From Oreohelix idahoensis (taxonomy: Eukaryota; Mollusca; Gastropoda; Stylommatophora; Oreohelicidae): a stretch of DNA of 64,000 nt. Under the pieces are notes generated by a model. It searched no databases. It was not told the origin of the DNA and worked only from the letters and a program-made list of their open reading frames with translations. The stretch covers positions 72,001 to 136,000 of the forward strand of contig JAMPIV010008073.1 of NCBI GenBank assembly GCA_024509875.1, given 5' to 3'. Both the position numbers and the translations under genes were made by a program. Shown piece by piece: positions 11,965-24,605 of this stretch (positions are counted from its first letter, which is position 1; each line of letters starts with the position of its first letter).

Positions 11965-13638
11965 AGAAGTAGAAGAACAAGAAGAGGAGGAGGAAGAAGG
12001 AGAAGATAAAGAAAAAAAGAAGAAAAAGAAGAAGAAGGAGAAGAAGGAAGAAGAAGAAGAAGAAGAAAAATAAGAAGAAAATAGGAAGAAGAAGAAAAAA
12101 GCAGGAAGAAGATGAAGAATAAGGAAAAGAAGAAGGAGAAGAAGAAGGAGAAAAATAAGAAGAAGAAAAGAGGAAGAAGAAGAAGAAAAAGAAGAAGAAC
12201 AAGAAAAAGAAGAAGTAAAACAGATGAAGAAGAAGAAGGAGAAGAAGAAGAAGAAAAAGAAATAGAAGAAGGAGAAGATGAAGAAGAAAAAGAACAAGAA
12301 GAACAAGAAGAAGAAAAAGAAGAAGATAAGAAGAAGAAGGAGAAGAAGAAGAAGAAGGAGAAGAAGAAGGAGAAGAAAAAGAAGAAAAAAAAAGAAGAAG
12401 AAGATGAAAAAGAAGAAGATAAAGAAGAAGAAGATAAAAAAGAAGAAAAAGAAGAAGATAACGAAGAAGAAGAAGATTAAAAAGAAGAAGAAGAAAAAGA
12501 AGAAAAAAAAGAAGAAAAAGAAGAAGATATAGAAGAAGAGGAAGATGAAGAAGGAGAAGAAGAAGAAAACAGAAGAAGAAGAAGAAAATAAAAAGAAGAA
12601 AAGGAGAAAAAGGAGAAAGATCAGAATAAGAAGGAGAAGAAGAAAAAGAAGAAGAAAAACAGAAGAAGAAGAAGAAGAAGAAGAAGAAGAAGAAGAAGAA
12701 GAAGAAGAAGAAGAAGAAGAAGAAGAAAAATAAAAACAAGAAAGAAGAAGAAGAAGCAGAAGAAAACGAAGAAGAATGAGAAGAAAAAGAAGAAAAAGAA
12801 AAAAAAGAAGAATATAAAGAAGATGAAAAAAAAGGAGAAGAAAAAAAGAAAGCGAAGAAGAAAAATAGAAGAAGAAGAAGAAGGAAAAAAGAAGAAGAAA
12901 AAAAGAAGAAGAAGAAAATGAAGAAGAAGAAGAAGAAGAAGGAGAAGCAGAAAAAAAAAGAAGAAGCAGAAGAAAAAGAAGAAGAAGGAGAAGGAAAAGA
13001 AGAAGACAAAGAAGAAGAAGAAAACGAAAGAGAAAAAGAAGAAGACAAAGAATAAGAAGAAAAAAGAAAAAAAGAAAAAAAGAAAAAAAGAAAAAAAGAA
13101 AAAAAGAAGAAGAAAGAAGAAGAAAGAAGAAGAAAGGAAAGAAGAAGAAAAAGAAGAAGAAGAAAAAAAGAAGAAGAAGAAGGAGAAGAAGAAGAAAAAA
13201 AAAGAAGAAGAAAAAAGAAGAAAAAGAAGAAAAACAAAAAAAACAAAAAAAGAAGAAGAAGAAGTAGAAGAAGAAGAAGAAGAAGAAGAAGAAGAAGAAG
13301 AAGAAGAAGAAGAAGAACAAAGAAGAAAAAGAAGAAGGAGAACAGAAGAAGAAAGAAGAAGTAGAAGAAGAAAAGAAGAAAAAAAGAAGAAGAAGAAGGA
13401 GAAGAAGAAGAAGAAAAAGAAGAAAAAAAAAGAAGAAAAAGAAGAAGTGAAGAAAAAAAGAAGAAGAAGGAGAAGAAGAAAAAGAAGAAGAAGACAAAAA
13501 AAAAGAAAAAGAAGAAAAAATAGAAGAAGAAGAAGAAGAAGAAGAAGAAGAAGAAGAAGAAGAAGAAGAAAAGAAAAGAAGAAGAAGAAGAAGAAGAAGA
13601 AGAAGAAAGAAAAAAAATAATAATAATAATAATAATAA

Positions 13639-13669
<31 letters not shown>

Positions 13670-16600
13670 AAGAAGAAGAAGAAGAAGAAGAAGAAGAAGA
13701 AGAAGAAGAAAAGAAGAAGAAGAAGAAAAGAAGAAGAAGAAGAAGAAAAAAGAAGAAGAAGAAAAGAAGAAGAAGAAGAAGAAGAAGAAAGAAGAAGAAG
13801 AAAAGAAAAAAAAAAAAAAGAAAAAAGAAGAAGAAGAAGAAGAAGAAGAAGAAGAAGAAGAAGAAGAAAAAAAAGAAAAGGAAGAAAAAAAAAAAGAAAA
13901 AAAAAAAAGAAAAAAAAAGAAAAAAAAAAAAAAAGAAAAAAAAAAAAAAAAAAAAAAAGAAAAAAAAAAGAAAAAGAAAAAAAAGAAAGAAAAAAAAAAG
14001 AAGAAGAAGAAGAAGAAGAAGAAGAAGAAGAAGAAGAAGAAGAAGAAGAAGAAGAAGAAGAAGAAGAAGAAGAAAAAAGAAGAAGAAAAAAAAGAAGAAG
14101 AGAAAAGAAGAAGAAGAAGAAGTAGAAGAAGAAGAAGAAAAAAGAAGAAGAAGGAGAAGAAGAAAAAGAAGAAGAAGAAAAAGAAGAAGATAAAAGGAAG
14201 AAAAAGAAGAAGAAGAAGTGAAGAAAAAAAGAAGAAGAAGCAGGAGAAGAAGAAAAGGAAGAAGAAGACTAAAAAAGCATAAAAAGAAGAAAACAAAAAG
14301 AAGAAGAAGAAGAAGAAAAAAGAGAAGAAGCAGAAGAAGCAGAAAAGAAGAAGTAGAAGAAAAAGAAGAAGAATAAGCAGAAGAAGAAGAAAAAAAGACG
14401 AAGACGAAGAAGAAGAATAAGAAGGGGAAGAAGAAAAACAGAAGAAGAAGAAGAAGAAGAAACAAGAAGAAGAAGAAGAAGAAGAAGAAGAAGAAGAAGA
14501 AGAAGAAGAAGAAGAAGAAGAAGAAGAAGAAAAAAGAAAAAGAAGAAAGAAAAAAAAGAAAAAAGAAGAAAAGAAAAGAAGAAAAGAAAGAAGAAGAAGA
14601 AGAAGAAGAGAGAAGAAGAAAAGAAAAAGAAAAAAGATGAGAAGAAAAAAAGAAAAAGAAAAAAAAGATGAGAAATGAATAAAGAAAAGAAGAAAAAAAG
14701 AAGAAAGAAGAAGAAGGAGAAAAATTGAAGAAGAAGAAACAAGAAGAAGAAGAAGAAGAAGAAGAAGAAGAAGAAGAAGAAGAAGAAGAAGAAGAAGAAG
14801 AAGAAGAAGAATAAGAAGGAGAAAAAGGAGAAGAAGAAAAACAGAAGAAGAAGAAGAAGAAGAAGAAGAAGAAGAAGAAGAAGAAAAAGAAGAAGAAGAA
14901 GAAGAAGAAGAAGAAGAAGAAGAAGAAGAAGAAGAAGGAAAAAAAAAGAAAAAGAAGAAGAAGAAGAAGAAGAAGGAGAATAAGAAGAATAAAAAGAAGA
15001 AGAAGAAGAAAGATAAAAAGAAAAAGAATAAAAGGAAGAAGAAGAATACGGATAAGAAAAAGAAGAAGTTAAAGAAGATGAAGAAGAAGAAGAAGAAGAA
15101 GGATAAAAACAGACGAAGAAGAAAAAAGAAGAAGAAGAACAACAAAAAGAAGAAGGAGAAGAAGAAAGATGAGAAGGAGAAGAAGAAAGATGAGAACAAA
15201 AAAATGAAAAAGAGAATAAGAAGATGATTATGATAAAGAAGAAAAAGAAAAAGAAGAACAAGAACAAGAAGAAGAAGAAGAAAAAGAAGAAGAAAAAGAA
15301 GAAGTGAAGAAAATAAAGAAGAAGAAGAAAAAGAAGAAGAAAAAAAAAGAAGAAGAAGAAAAAGGAAAAGAAGAAAAGAAGAAGAAAGAAAAAAAAGAAA
15401 AATAGGAGAAGAAGAAAAGCAGGAAGAAAAAGAAGCAAAAAGAAGAAGAAGAAGAAGAAAGAAAAAGAAGAAGAAGAAAAGAAAAAGAAGAAAGAGAAGA
15501 AGGAGAAGAAAGAAGAAGAAGAAAAAGAAGAAGAAAAGAAAAAGGAAGAAGAAAAGAAGAAGAAGAAGAAGGTTTAAAGAAAAGAAGAAGAAGAAAAAAG
15601 AAGATGGAAGAAGAAAAAGAAAAAAGAAGAAGAAAAGAAGAAAAGAAATAAGAAGAAGAAGGAAAAAGAAGAAGGAAAGAAGAAGAAGAGAAAAAAAAAA
15701 AAGAAAAAAAAGAAAAAAGAAGATGGAAAGAAGAAGAAAAAAAAAAGAAGAAGAAAAGAAGAAGGAAGAAAGAAAAAAGGAAAGAAGAAAAAGAAAGAAG
15801 AAGAAAGAGAAAAAGGAAGAAGAAGAGGGGAAGAAGAAAGAAGAAGAAAGGGATGAGAAGAAGAAGAAGAAGAAGAAGAAGAAGAAGAAGAAGAAGAAGA
15901 AGAAGAAGAAGAAGAAGAAGAAGAAGAAGAAGAAGAAGAAGAAGAAGAAGAAGAAGAAGAAGAAGAAGAAGAAAAGGAAGAAGAAAAAAAGGAAGAAGAA
16001 GGAGAAGAAGAAGAAGAGGAAAAAAAAAAAAAAAAAGGAAAAAGAAGAAGAAAAAAGAAAAGAAAGAAAAGAAAAAAAGAGAAGAAAAAAAGAAAGAAGA
16101 AGAAAAAAGAAGAAAAGAAAAGAAAAGAAAAGTATGGAAAGAAAAAGAAAGAAGAAGAAAAAGAAAAAGGAATATAAAAAAAGAAGAAAAGGAAAAAAAA
16201 AAAAAGAAGGAAAAAGAAAAGAAAATAAAAAGGGGAAGAAAGAAAAAAAAGAGGAAAAAAAGAAGGAAAGAAGAAGAAGATTGATAAGAAAAGAAAAGAA
16301 GAAGAAGAGAGAAAAAAGGAAAAAAAAAAGAAAAGAACGAGGGAAGAAAGAAAGGAAAAAAAGGAAAATAATTGTCCCCAGAAAGAAAAAGGGGAAGAAA
16401 AAAAAGAATAAGAAGAAAAGAAAAAAAGAAAAGAAGAAAGAAAAAAAAAAGAGGAAAAAAAAAAAAGAAAAAAAAGAAAAGAAGAAGGGAAAAAGCAAAA
16501 AAGAAAAAAAGAAGAGGAGGAAGAAGAAGGAGAAGAAGAAGAAGAAGAAAATTGGAGAAGGGGAAAGAAGAGAAGAAGAGAAAAAGATGGAGAAAGAAGG

Positions 16601-19600
16601 AGAAGAAAAAAAAGAAAAAGAAGAAGAAGAAAAGGAAAAAGAAGAATAGAAGAGGAAGAACGAAAAGGAAGAGAGAAGAAGAAAAAAAAAAAAGAAGAAA
16701 AAAGAAAAAGAAAAAAAAAAAAAAAAAAAAAGAAATTGAAAAAAGAAGAAGAAGAAGAAAGGAAAGAAACCCCACCACCCTTTCTTGAAGAAGTTTTAAG
16801 AAGGGGTCCTAAAGAAAAAGATGGGAAAAAGAAAAAAGAAGAGAAAAGAATGGAAAAGAAAGAAGGGAAAAGAAGTTAAAAAGAAAAAGGAGAAGGAGAA
16901 AGAAGAAGAAAAAAGAAGAAGAAAGGGAAACCACCCGAATGGAAGAAGAGAAACCTAAGAAGAAGAAGAAGAAGAAAGAAAAGAAAAAAAGGGAGGAAAA
17001 AAAAGATCGGGGAAGAAGAGAAGAAGAAGAAGAAAAAAGAAAGAAAGAAGAAGAAAGAAAGAAAAAAGAAGGAAAGGAGAAGAAAAAAGGGAAAAAAGGG
17101 GAGAAGAAGAAGAAGAAGAAGGGAAGGAGGGGAAAAAGAAAGAAGAAGGAAGAAGAGAAGAAAAGAAGGAAAAAAGAAGAAAGAAAAAGAAAGGAAAAGA
17201 AAAAGAAGAAGGAAGAAGAAGAAGGGAAAAGAAAGAAAAGAGGAAGCGAAAGGAAAGAAAAAGAGAAAGGAAGAGGAAGAAGAAAGAAGAATGTTGAGGG
17301 AAAGAAGAAGAAGAAGAAAAGAAAAAGGGAAGAAGAAAAAAAGAAGAAGCGGAGAAAGAAGAGGGATTTGAGCCGGAAAACCGTGAAAAGAAGAAGAAGT
17401 GGAGGGGTAAGAAAGGGGGGGGCTCCGAGCTTTCCTTGGGGGGAAGGGTTGAGAAAGAAGAAAAAGAAAAGAAAGAAAAGGGAAGAAAAAAAGAAAAATC
17501 TCCCTGGGGGGCTAAGAAAGAAAAGAAGAAGAAGGAAAAAGATAGAAAAATGGAGAAAGAAGAAAGAAGAAGAAAAAAGAAAACGAGGGAGAGTAAAAAG
17601 AAGAAAAAAGAAAAGGAGAAGTAAGAAGAAGACCAAAATGGGGTGAGAAAGAAGAAAGAAGAAAGAGAGAAAGAAGGGAAAAAAGAGAAGAAAGAAGAAG
17701 AGAAAGGGGAAAAAAGAAAGAAAGAAAGGGTTTATTAATAAAAAAGAATGAAAAAGAGACGAAAGGAAAAAAAAAGAAGGGTGGGAAGAGAAAAAAAGAA
17801 AAAGAAAGAAGAAAGAAGGGAAGAAAAAAAGAAAGAAGAAGGAAAAAGAAGATTCCGGGGGAAGAAAAGGGAAAATTTCCTTGGAAGAAAATAAAGAACA
17901 AAGGGAAAAATTGGAAGAAGAAGAGAGGAAAGGAAGGAAGAAAGAAGGGGAAATTGGGGAATGGGGGAGATAATTGCTGAGGGGGAGAAGATGGAAATGA
18001 GAAGAGAAAAGAGGAAGAAAGAAAAAAGGGGAAGAAGGTGAAGAAAAAAGAAGGAAGGGGGGGAGGAAAAAGGGAAAGGGGGGGGAAGAATGAAATTTTA
18101 GAAGGGAGGTTTAAGGGAAGAAAAAGAAGAAGGAAGAAGATGGAGGGAGAAAAGAAGAAGAAAAGAAGAAGGGGGGAAAAGTAGAAGAAAGAAGAAGAAG
18201 AAGAAGAAGAAGAAAGGGGGAAGGAAGAAGAAAAAGCCCCCCCCCTCCCCTCCCTCCTCCGGGGGGAGGGGGGGAAGAAATGGAAAGAAAAAGAAGAAAT
18301 TCTTCCGGGGAAAGGAAGAAAGAAAGAAGAGGAAGAAGAAGGTCGTGGAAGAGGAAGAAGAAAGAGAAGAGGAGCAGTCCCTGGAAGAAGAAGAAGTAGG
18401 GGGAAGAAAAGAAGGAGAATTTTGGTGAGGAAAGCGGAAGAAAGTGTTGAAGGGGGGGGAAAGACGTAACAAAAAAGAAAGAAAAAGAAAGGAAAAAAAG
18501 GAAGAAAGAAGGAGGGAAGAAGAAGAAGAAGAAGAAAGGATGAAGGAAAAAGAAGAAGAAGAAGAAAAGAAGGGAGGGAGAGGAAGAAGAAGAAGAAAAA
18601 AGAAGAAGAACAAAAGAGGAAAAGAAGAAGAAGAAGAAGGGAGAAGAAGAGAGAATCATGGGAAGGGGTGAAGAAGAAAAGGAGAAAAAGAAGAAAAAGA
18701 AAAGAAGAAAAGGGGAAGACAAAGAAAAAGAAGGGAAGAAAAGAAGAAGGGAAGAAAGAAAGAAGAAGAAAAAGAGGGAAGAAGAAAAAATGGAAGGGGG
18801 ATTGAAAAAAAAAAAGGAAAAGAAGAAAGAAGAAAAGAAGCTTTTAAGAAAAAAAAAGAAAGAAGAAAGAAAGAAGAGGAAAATTTAAGAAGAAGAAAAA
18901 GAAGAAGAAAAGAAAAAGAAAAAGAAAAGAAAAAGGAGGAAGATTAGAAGAAAAGAAAGAAATAAGAAAAAGAAGCACTAAAGAAGGAAGAAGAAGAAGG
19001 GAAGATAAGGGAAAGAAGAAAAGAAAAGGGTTGGGAAGGGAAAAAAGGAAAGAAGTTAGAGTCCAGAGGGGTAGGGGAATTATGAAGAAAAAGGAAGAAG
19101 AAAGAAAGAGAGGAAGAGATAAAAAAGAACAAGAGGGAAAAGGGGGGGAAAAGAAGAAGAAAGGAAGGGATGTTATTTACCGGAAGAAGAGAAGAGGGGG
19201 TGGGAAAAAGGGGAACAAGAAGAAGGATTTTAAAAAAAAGAAAAAAAAAAAGGGAAGAAAAGGAGAAAAAAGAAGGGGGGAAGAAGAAAATGAGTGGGTT
19301 TAGAAAAAGAAGGGAAAAGCGGGGGAAAAAGGAAAGGGGAGGGAAAAGAAGGAAAGAAAAGGAAAAAAGGGGAAAAAAAGGGAGGGGGGGAAGAAAGAAA
19401 AGGAAGGGAAAAGGTGAGGGAGGGGAAGGAAATAAGGGGAAGCTTGTTGGGGGGGGAAAAGAAAAGGGGGAAAAAAAAAAGAAAGAAGATTAAAGGAAAA
19501 AAGAAAAAATTTAAGAAGAAAAAAGAAGAAAGGAAAGGGAAGAGAAAAGAAGGGAAAAGGAAAGAAGAAGGGATAAAAAGGGGAAGGAAAAAGAAAGGGG

Positions 19601-22600
19601 GGAAGGAAGAGAAAGAAAGAGGAAGGAAAAGGAAGAGGGGAGAAAGGGAGGGGGAGAAAAGAAAAAAAGTTCCATAGAAGAAAAGAGGTGAAAAAAGGGG
19701 AAGAGGAAAAGAAAGGAAGAAGAGAAAGGAAGAGGAAATTGAAAAGAAGGGAGAAGGGAAAAGAAGAAAAGGCGTTTAGAAGGAAGTTTCGAAAAGAGGG
19801 TGGGGGGGAAAGAAGAAGAGTGAGGGAAAAGGAAGAATTTTGAGAAGAAGGGAGGAAAAGAAGAAGGGTAAAAGAAGAAGAAGAAAGGGGGGAAAAAAAA
19901 GTAAAAGAAGGAAGGGAAAGGGAAGAAAGGGGAAGAAGAGAAGGGGAAAAAAGGGGGAAGGGGAAAAGAAGAAGGGAAAAATTTAGATCAAGGAATGGAG
20001 ATTAGAAAAAGGAAAAAAAAGAAGGAAAGAAGAAAGAAAAGATAAGGAATTTTGGAAGAACAAGAAAAGGGGAAGGAAAGAAATTTGGGGAGGATAAGGA
20101 AGGGAGGGGAAGGAGGAAATAAGAAGAAGAAGAAGGTGAGGGGGGGGGAAGGAAGAAAAGAATTTATTGAAATCAGAAGAAAAGGAAGGGACGTTTGTTA
20201 AGGAAGAGGAAGAAAGGGGAGGAAAAGGATTTTTTAAAAGGAAGGGGGGAAAGAGAAGGAGGGAAGGGGGTAAATTGGCAAGAGGAAGGTGAGAAAATAG
20301 GAAGAAAAAAGGAGAATTTTTTTTGGGGGGAAGGAAGAAAAGAAAGGGATGGAATAAGGAAGAAGTTTCAAATGGAAAAAAGGGGAAAGGGAAAAGGGAA
20401 GAAAAAAGAAGAAGAAAGAAGAAGTGGGGGGGAAGAAAAAAAAGAAAGAAGGAAAGGAAGAAGAGAGAGGAAAAAGGGGGTTAAGCTAAAAAGGAAAGTG
20501 GGAAGAAGAAGGAAAAGGAAAGAAAGAAGAAAGAAAAGAGAAAAAAGGGGGAAAAAAAAAAGGAAGAAGAAAACTTTTAAAAGAAGAGAAAAGAAAGAAA
20601 AAGAAAAGAGAAAAAGAAGAAAGGGAAGAGGAAGAGAAAGAGGAGAGAAGAAAAGAAAAAGAAGAGGTAGGAAAAAGGGAAGGAAGGGGAAGAAGAAGAA
20701 AAAAGAAAAAAGGGAAGAAGAAAGAGAAAGGAGAAAAGAAAAAAAAGAAGGGGAAGAAGCGGTGGGGAGGAAAGAAGAAGAGGAAGAAGAAGGGGAAGGA
20801 GAAGAGAGGGGAGGAAGAAAAAAGAAGGGGAAGGGAGGGGAAAAAAGAAGAAAAGAGGAAGAGAAAGAAGAAAAAGAAAGGGAAGGAAGAAAAATTTTGC
20901 CCCCAGTGGACGAAGAAAGGAAGAAAAAAAAGAAGAAAAAGGAAAAGACGTGGGGAAGAAGAGGAGAAAAAGAAGAAGTTAAAAAAAAAAAAAGAAAAAG
21001 AAGAAAAAGAAGAGGAAAGAGAGAGGTTGGAAGGAAGGAAGAAGGGAAAAAGAAAAAAAGAGGAAAGGAGTAAGAAGGGAAGAGGAAGGGGAAGAAGAGG
21101 AAAGGAGAAGAAAGGGAGAAAGGGAGGAAAGCTACCCCGAAAAGAAAAAGGAAAGGGGAAGAGAAGGGGGAAAAAAAAGAAATAAAAAGGGGGGAGAAAA
21201 AAGAAAAGGGAAAGGAGGAAAGGGAGGAGGAAGACTAGGGAGAAAGAAGAGGGAAGGAAAAGAGGCAAAAAAAGGTAGGAAAGGTTGGGAAGTTTAAAGG
21301 GAAGGAAAGGAGGTGAGAGAAAGGAGGACTTTTTTTGTGAAGAAGAAGAAAAAGAAAAAGAAGAAGAAGAAGAAAGGGAGGAAAAAAAGGGAAGAGGGAA
21401 AAGAAAGATTTTTGAAGAAGGAAGAAGGGAAAAAAAAAGAAAGAAGAGTGAAAGGGGGGAGAGAGAAAAGAAAAAAGAAGTAAAGGAGGGAAGAAGGAGA
21501 AAGGATTGAAGAAGAAAGAAGAAAAAAGGGAAGGAAAAGAGGAAAAGGAAAAGGGGTGATAAGGAAGAGAAAGAGAGAAGAAAGCGGGGGGGAAAAAGGG
21601 GAAGAAGAAGGGGAGGGAGAAGAGGAAAAAGAGGAGGGGAAGAAGAAGAAAAAAAAAGTTTGAAGAAGAAAGAAAAGAAGAAAAAAAAAAAGGGGAAAGA
21701 GGGGGAAAGAAGAAGATGAGAAAAGGGAGGAGGAGAAGAAGGAAAGAAGAAAAAAAGAAGGAAAAAAAAGAAGAATAAAAGAGGAGGAAAGAAGAAAAGA
21801 AAAAAAAAGGAGAAGAAGGGGAAAAGGAAAAGAAGAGGATGAAAAGGGTAGGAAAAGAAATTGGAGAAGAGGGAAGGAGAAGAAAAGGAAGGGAAAGGGG
21901 AAGGGAAGAAAAAAGAACTGGAAAAGAAGGAAGAGGTGAAAAGAAGGAGAAAAGAAGAAAGAAGTGGGGGGAAAAGGAAGAGAGGGGAAAAGGAAAGAGG
22001 AGGGGGAGGAAGAAAGGGGGGGAAAAAAAGAAAAGAAAAAAGAGGGGAAAAGAAGAAAGGAAGAAGGAGAAGGGGAAGGAAGAAGTGGAGGGGGACAAAG
22101 AAGAGGAAAAGGGTGGGGGAAAAAAAAAGGGAAGAGGAGGGGAAGAAGAAGAAGGAAGGGAGGAAGGGGAAGAAAGAAGACTAGATAAAAAGAAAAGGGA
22201 AAGGAAGAAGAAAGAGAAAAGGGAGGGAAAGAAAAGGAAGAGAAGAAGAAGAGAGGAGAGGAAGGAAAAGAAGAAGAAGAAGGAAAAGAGGAGAAGGAAA
22301 AAAGAGGAAAGAGAGAAGGGAGATGAGAGATAAGGAAGAAGAAGAAGGGAAAAGAAGAAGAAGAAGAAGAAGGGGGAAAAGGAGAGAAGGAAGAGAAGAA
22401 AGAAGGAAGGAGGAAAAGGGGGGAAGGAGGGTGGGAAAAGAAGGAGAAGGGAAGGAAGGGAAAAAAGAAGAAGAAGGAAGAAGAGGAAGGAAGAGGGGAA
22501 GGGGGGGGGGGAAGGGGGGAAGAACAAAAAGGGAAGGGAGGGGGAAGTGGGAAGGGGGGGGGAAAAAGGGGGGAAAGGAGAAGGAAGGGAGGGTGGGGGG

Positions 22601-23691
22601 AGGGAAAAAGGGGGAAGAAGAAAGAAGAAGAAGAAAAGAAGAAGAGGGGGGGGAAGGGAAGGAAGGAAGAAGAGGAAGAGAAGACTTAGTGGAAGGGGGG
22701 AAGAAGGAAAAAGGAAAGAAGGAAGGGGAGGGGGAGAGGGGAAGGGGAAGGAAGAAGAAAAGAAAAAGAAGCGTTTTTCTGAAGAAAGAAAAGGGAAGAA
22801 AGGGGGAAGAAGGGAAGGGGGGGAGGGAAAGAAGGGAGAGGAAAAGGAAGAAGAAGAATTGAGAAGGGAAGGGGGGCATGAGGGAAGGGGGAGGGGTGGG
22901 GGGGGAAGAAGGGAGATGGAAGAAAAGGGGGAGGAAAGGGGGGAAGGGGGGGGAGAAAGAGGGGGAGAAGAAGAGGAAGGGGGAAGAAGAGGGAAGAAAA
23001 GGATGGAAGAAGAAGGGTTGAAGAGAGGAGAAGAAAGAAGATAGAAAAAGACTTGAAGAAGAAGAAGGGAAGGAGAAGAAGGAAGAAGGGGGGGGGAAAG
23101 AAGGGTGAGGGAAAAGGGGAAGAAGGGAGAAGAAAAGGAGGAAGAAGAAAAAGAATTAAAGGATGGAAGAAGAAGAAGAAGAAGAAAAAAGGGGGAAGAT
23201 TGTGAAGAAGAAGAAGAAGAAGAAGGGGGATGAGGAGTAAGAAGAGTGGTAAGAAGGAAGAAGAGGGGGGGAAAAAAGAAGGGGAGGGAAGAAGAAGAAG
23301 GGGGAAGGGGAGAAGAAGAGGGGGAAGAGGAGAAGAAGATAAGGAAGAAGAAGAAGAGAAAAGAGAAGAAGGGGGGAAGATGAGAAGAGGGAGTGGAAGG
23401 GGAAGAAAGGGGGGGGAGAAGAAGATAGGAAGAAGAAGGGAAAGGAAGGAAGGGTGGGGGGGGGAGGGAGGAGAGGGAAAGGGGAAGAGGAGAAAAGGGG
23501 AGGAAGAAGAAGAAAGAAGAAAAGAGAAGGAGGAGGGAGAAGAAGGAAGAAGAAAGAAGGGAAGAAAAGAAAGGGAAAAAGAAGGAAAAAGAGAAAAGGA
23601 AGAAGAAGAAGGGGAAGAAGTTAAAGGAAGAGTTAAGAAGAAGAAGGTGGTAGAAGGAAGAGGGGGAAGAAGAAAATGAAGGGAAGGGGAA
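11506..23691 (+). repeat. 12.2-kb polypurine tract (GAA/GGA-rich)
   Basis: The plus strand is almost only A and G for about 12.2 kb. 11506-16770 is mainly (GAA)n and A-rich variants with long perfect GAA runs, for example 13630-13710, 14006-14070 and 15855-15970. From about 16770 to 23691 it is less periodic and steadily richer in G, with runs such as 22500-22512. Pyrimidine islands are few (16769-16800, 17400-17450, 18236-18262). The very long open frames on the minus strand (Phe/Ser/Leu only) and on the plus strand (Lys/Glu/Arg only) are by-products of stop-free triplets, not genes. The right half may be partly assembly noise. Confidence 0.9.
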
Positions 23692-23925
23692 CGAACGAAC
23701 GAAGGGGTTTTGGGTGAGTTGGAGGTTGGAATTGGGCAGGGGATGTCTGAGGGACAGGGGGGTAGGGATGAGATCTCTCTCTCATTGTATACTGTATCCT
23801 TGGGGATGGGTTCATGAATTTTTTTTTAAGCATTAAGGCATTGGGATTCATTTTAAAAGTAAGATATAAGTTTCAAACATTTGCAATAATAATCATAATT
23901 AAGGTATTGTTTTAAAATAAAGAAG
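23692..23925. other. Spacer beginning with (GAAC)n
   Basis: Starts with three or four GAAC units directly at the end of the purine tract, then G-rich sequence turning AT-rich. The GAAC units resemble the tails of the LINE fragments at 23990 and 24516. No coding evidence. Confidence 0.45.
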
Positions 23926-23975
23926 ATAGATAGATAGACAGACAGACAGACAGTCAGAAGACAGACAGATAGTAG
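23926..23975. repeat. GATA/GACA microsatellite
   Basis: Runs of gataga and gacaga tetramers directly abut the LINE 3' tail at 23990. The same arrangement recurs at 24467-24515. Confidence 0.85.
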
Positions 23976-23989
23976 AGAAGAACGAAAAC

Positions 23990-24062
23990 GTACGAACGTT
24001 ATTTTCAAAGGGTTTAGGGGAAGGAAATGGGCACGCATGCCCGTCTTACATTCTGCCCTTAA
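23990..24062 (-). mobile_element. LINE 3'-end fragment
   Basis: Read on the minus strand it ends with a TTTGAAAAT..A..GTTCGTACG-type tail. It shares the block tctgccctt ... gggcacg ... caaagggttta with 24516-24590. A short 3' piece ending in an AATAAA-like motif and tetramer repeats is typical of 5'-truncated non-LTR retrotransposons. No reading frame is left, so the family is not assignable. Confidence 0.5.
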
Positions 24063-24466
24063 GGAAGGTCATCTTACATACCTTATCCATTCAATCGCAC
24101 ATGTATTTTGAGCACTATTTAAGCATACAACATTATCAAGGTAAAATAATAACATACATTTGCAACATCCAGTCATAATCAAATTTATGTATGTAAAAAA
24201 AAAAAAAAATTAATAAATAAAAATAAAATAAATAAATAAATTAAAAATAAATAAATAAATAAATAAAAAAAAGTAATTAAAAAAAAAAAATTTAAAAATT
24301 TAAATTTAAAAAAAAAAAAAAACACACACACAATTTAAACCATTCATACGGTAAATTAGACATAATTTGAAACGTAATCAGATTATGGTGGTTTTATATA
24401 ATAAGAACTCGTGACATATTGGAAATCTGCTGCGGAATGACCTGGGACTTAGTGTGTTGTCAGCGC
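24063..24466. other. AT-rich spacer with low-complexity A-rich block
   Basis: 24190-24330 is (AAATA)/(AAAT)-type low complexity ending in a short (CA)n. The remainder is ordinary AT-rich DNA with no ORF worth calling. Confidence 0.7.
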
Positions 24467-24515
24467 AGATAGATAGATAGATATATAGATAAATAGATAG
24501 ACAGATAGAAAGATA
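24467..24515. repeat. GATA-type microsatellite
   Basis: gatagatagata units with some aaat and acag variants, adjoining the second LINE tail. Confidence 0.85.
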
Positions 24516-24590
24516 GAACGAACGAACGAACGAACTTTATTTTCAAAGGGTTTAGAATTGGGCACGAAGCCTGTCTAACATTCTGCCCTT
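24516..24590 (-). mobile_element. LINE 3'-end fragment, second copy
   Basis: Minus-strand reading ends in AATAAAGTTCGTTCGTTCG. It matches 23990-24062 over the same 70 bp or so. It is followed on the left by GATA repeats and on the right by a pyrimidine stretch leading into the GAA array. Confidence 0.55.
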
Positions 24591-24605
24591 CCTTTCTCTC
24601 TTCTT

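Noticed and set aside
16809..23679. Further Lys/Arg/Glu/Gly and Phe/Ser/Pro/Leu open frames in the G-rich half of the purine tract
   Set aside because: Same low-complexity cause; composition only.
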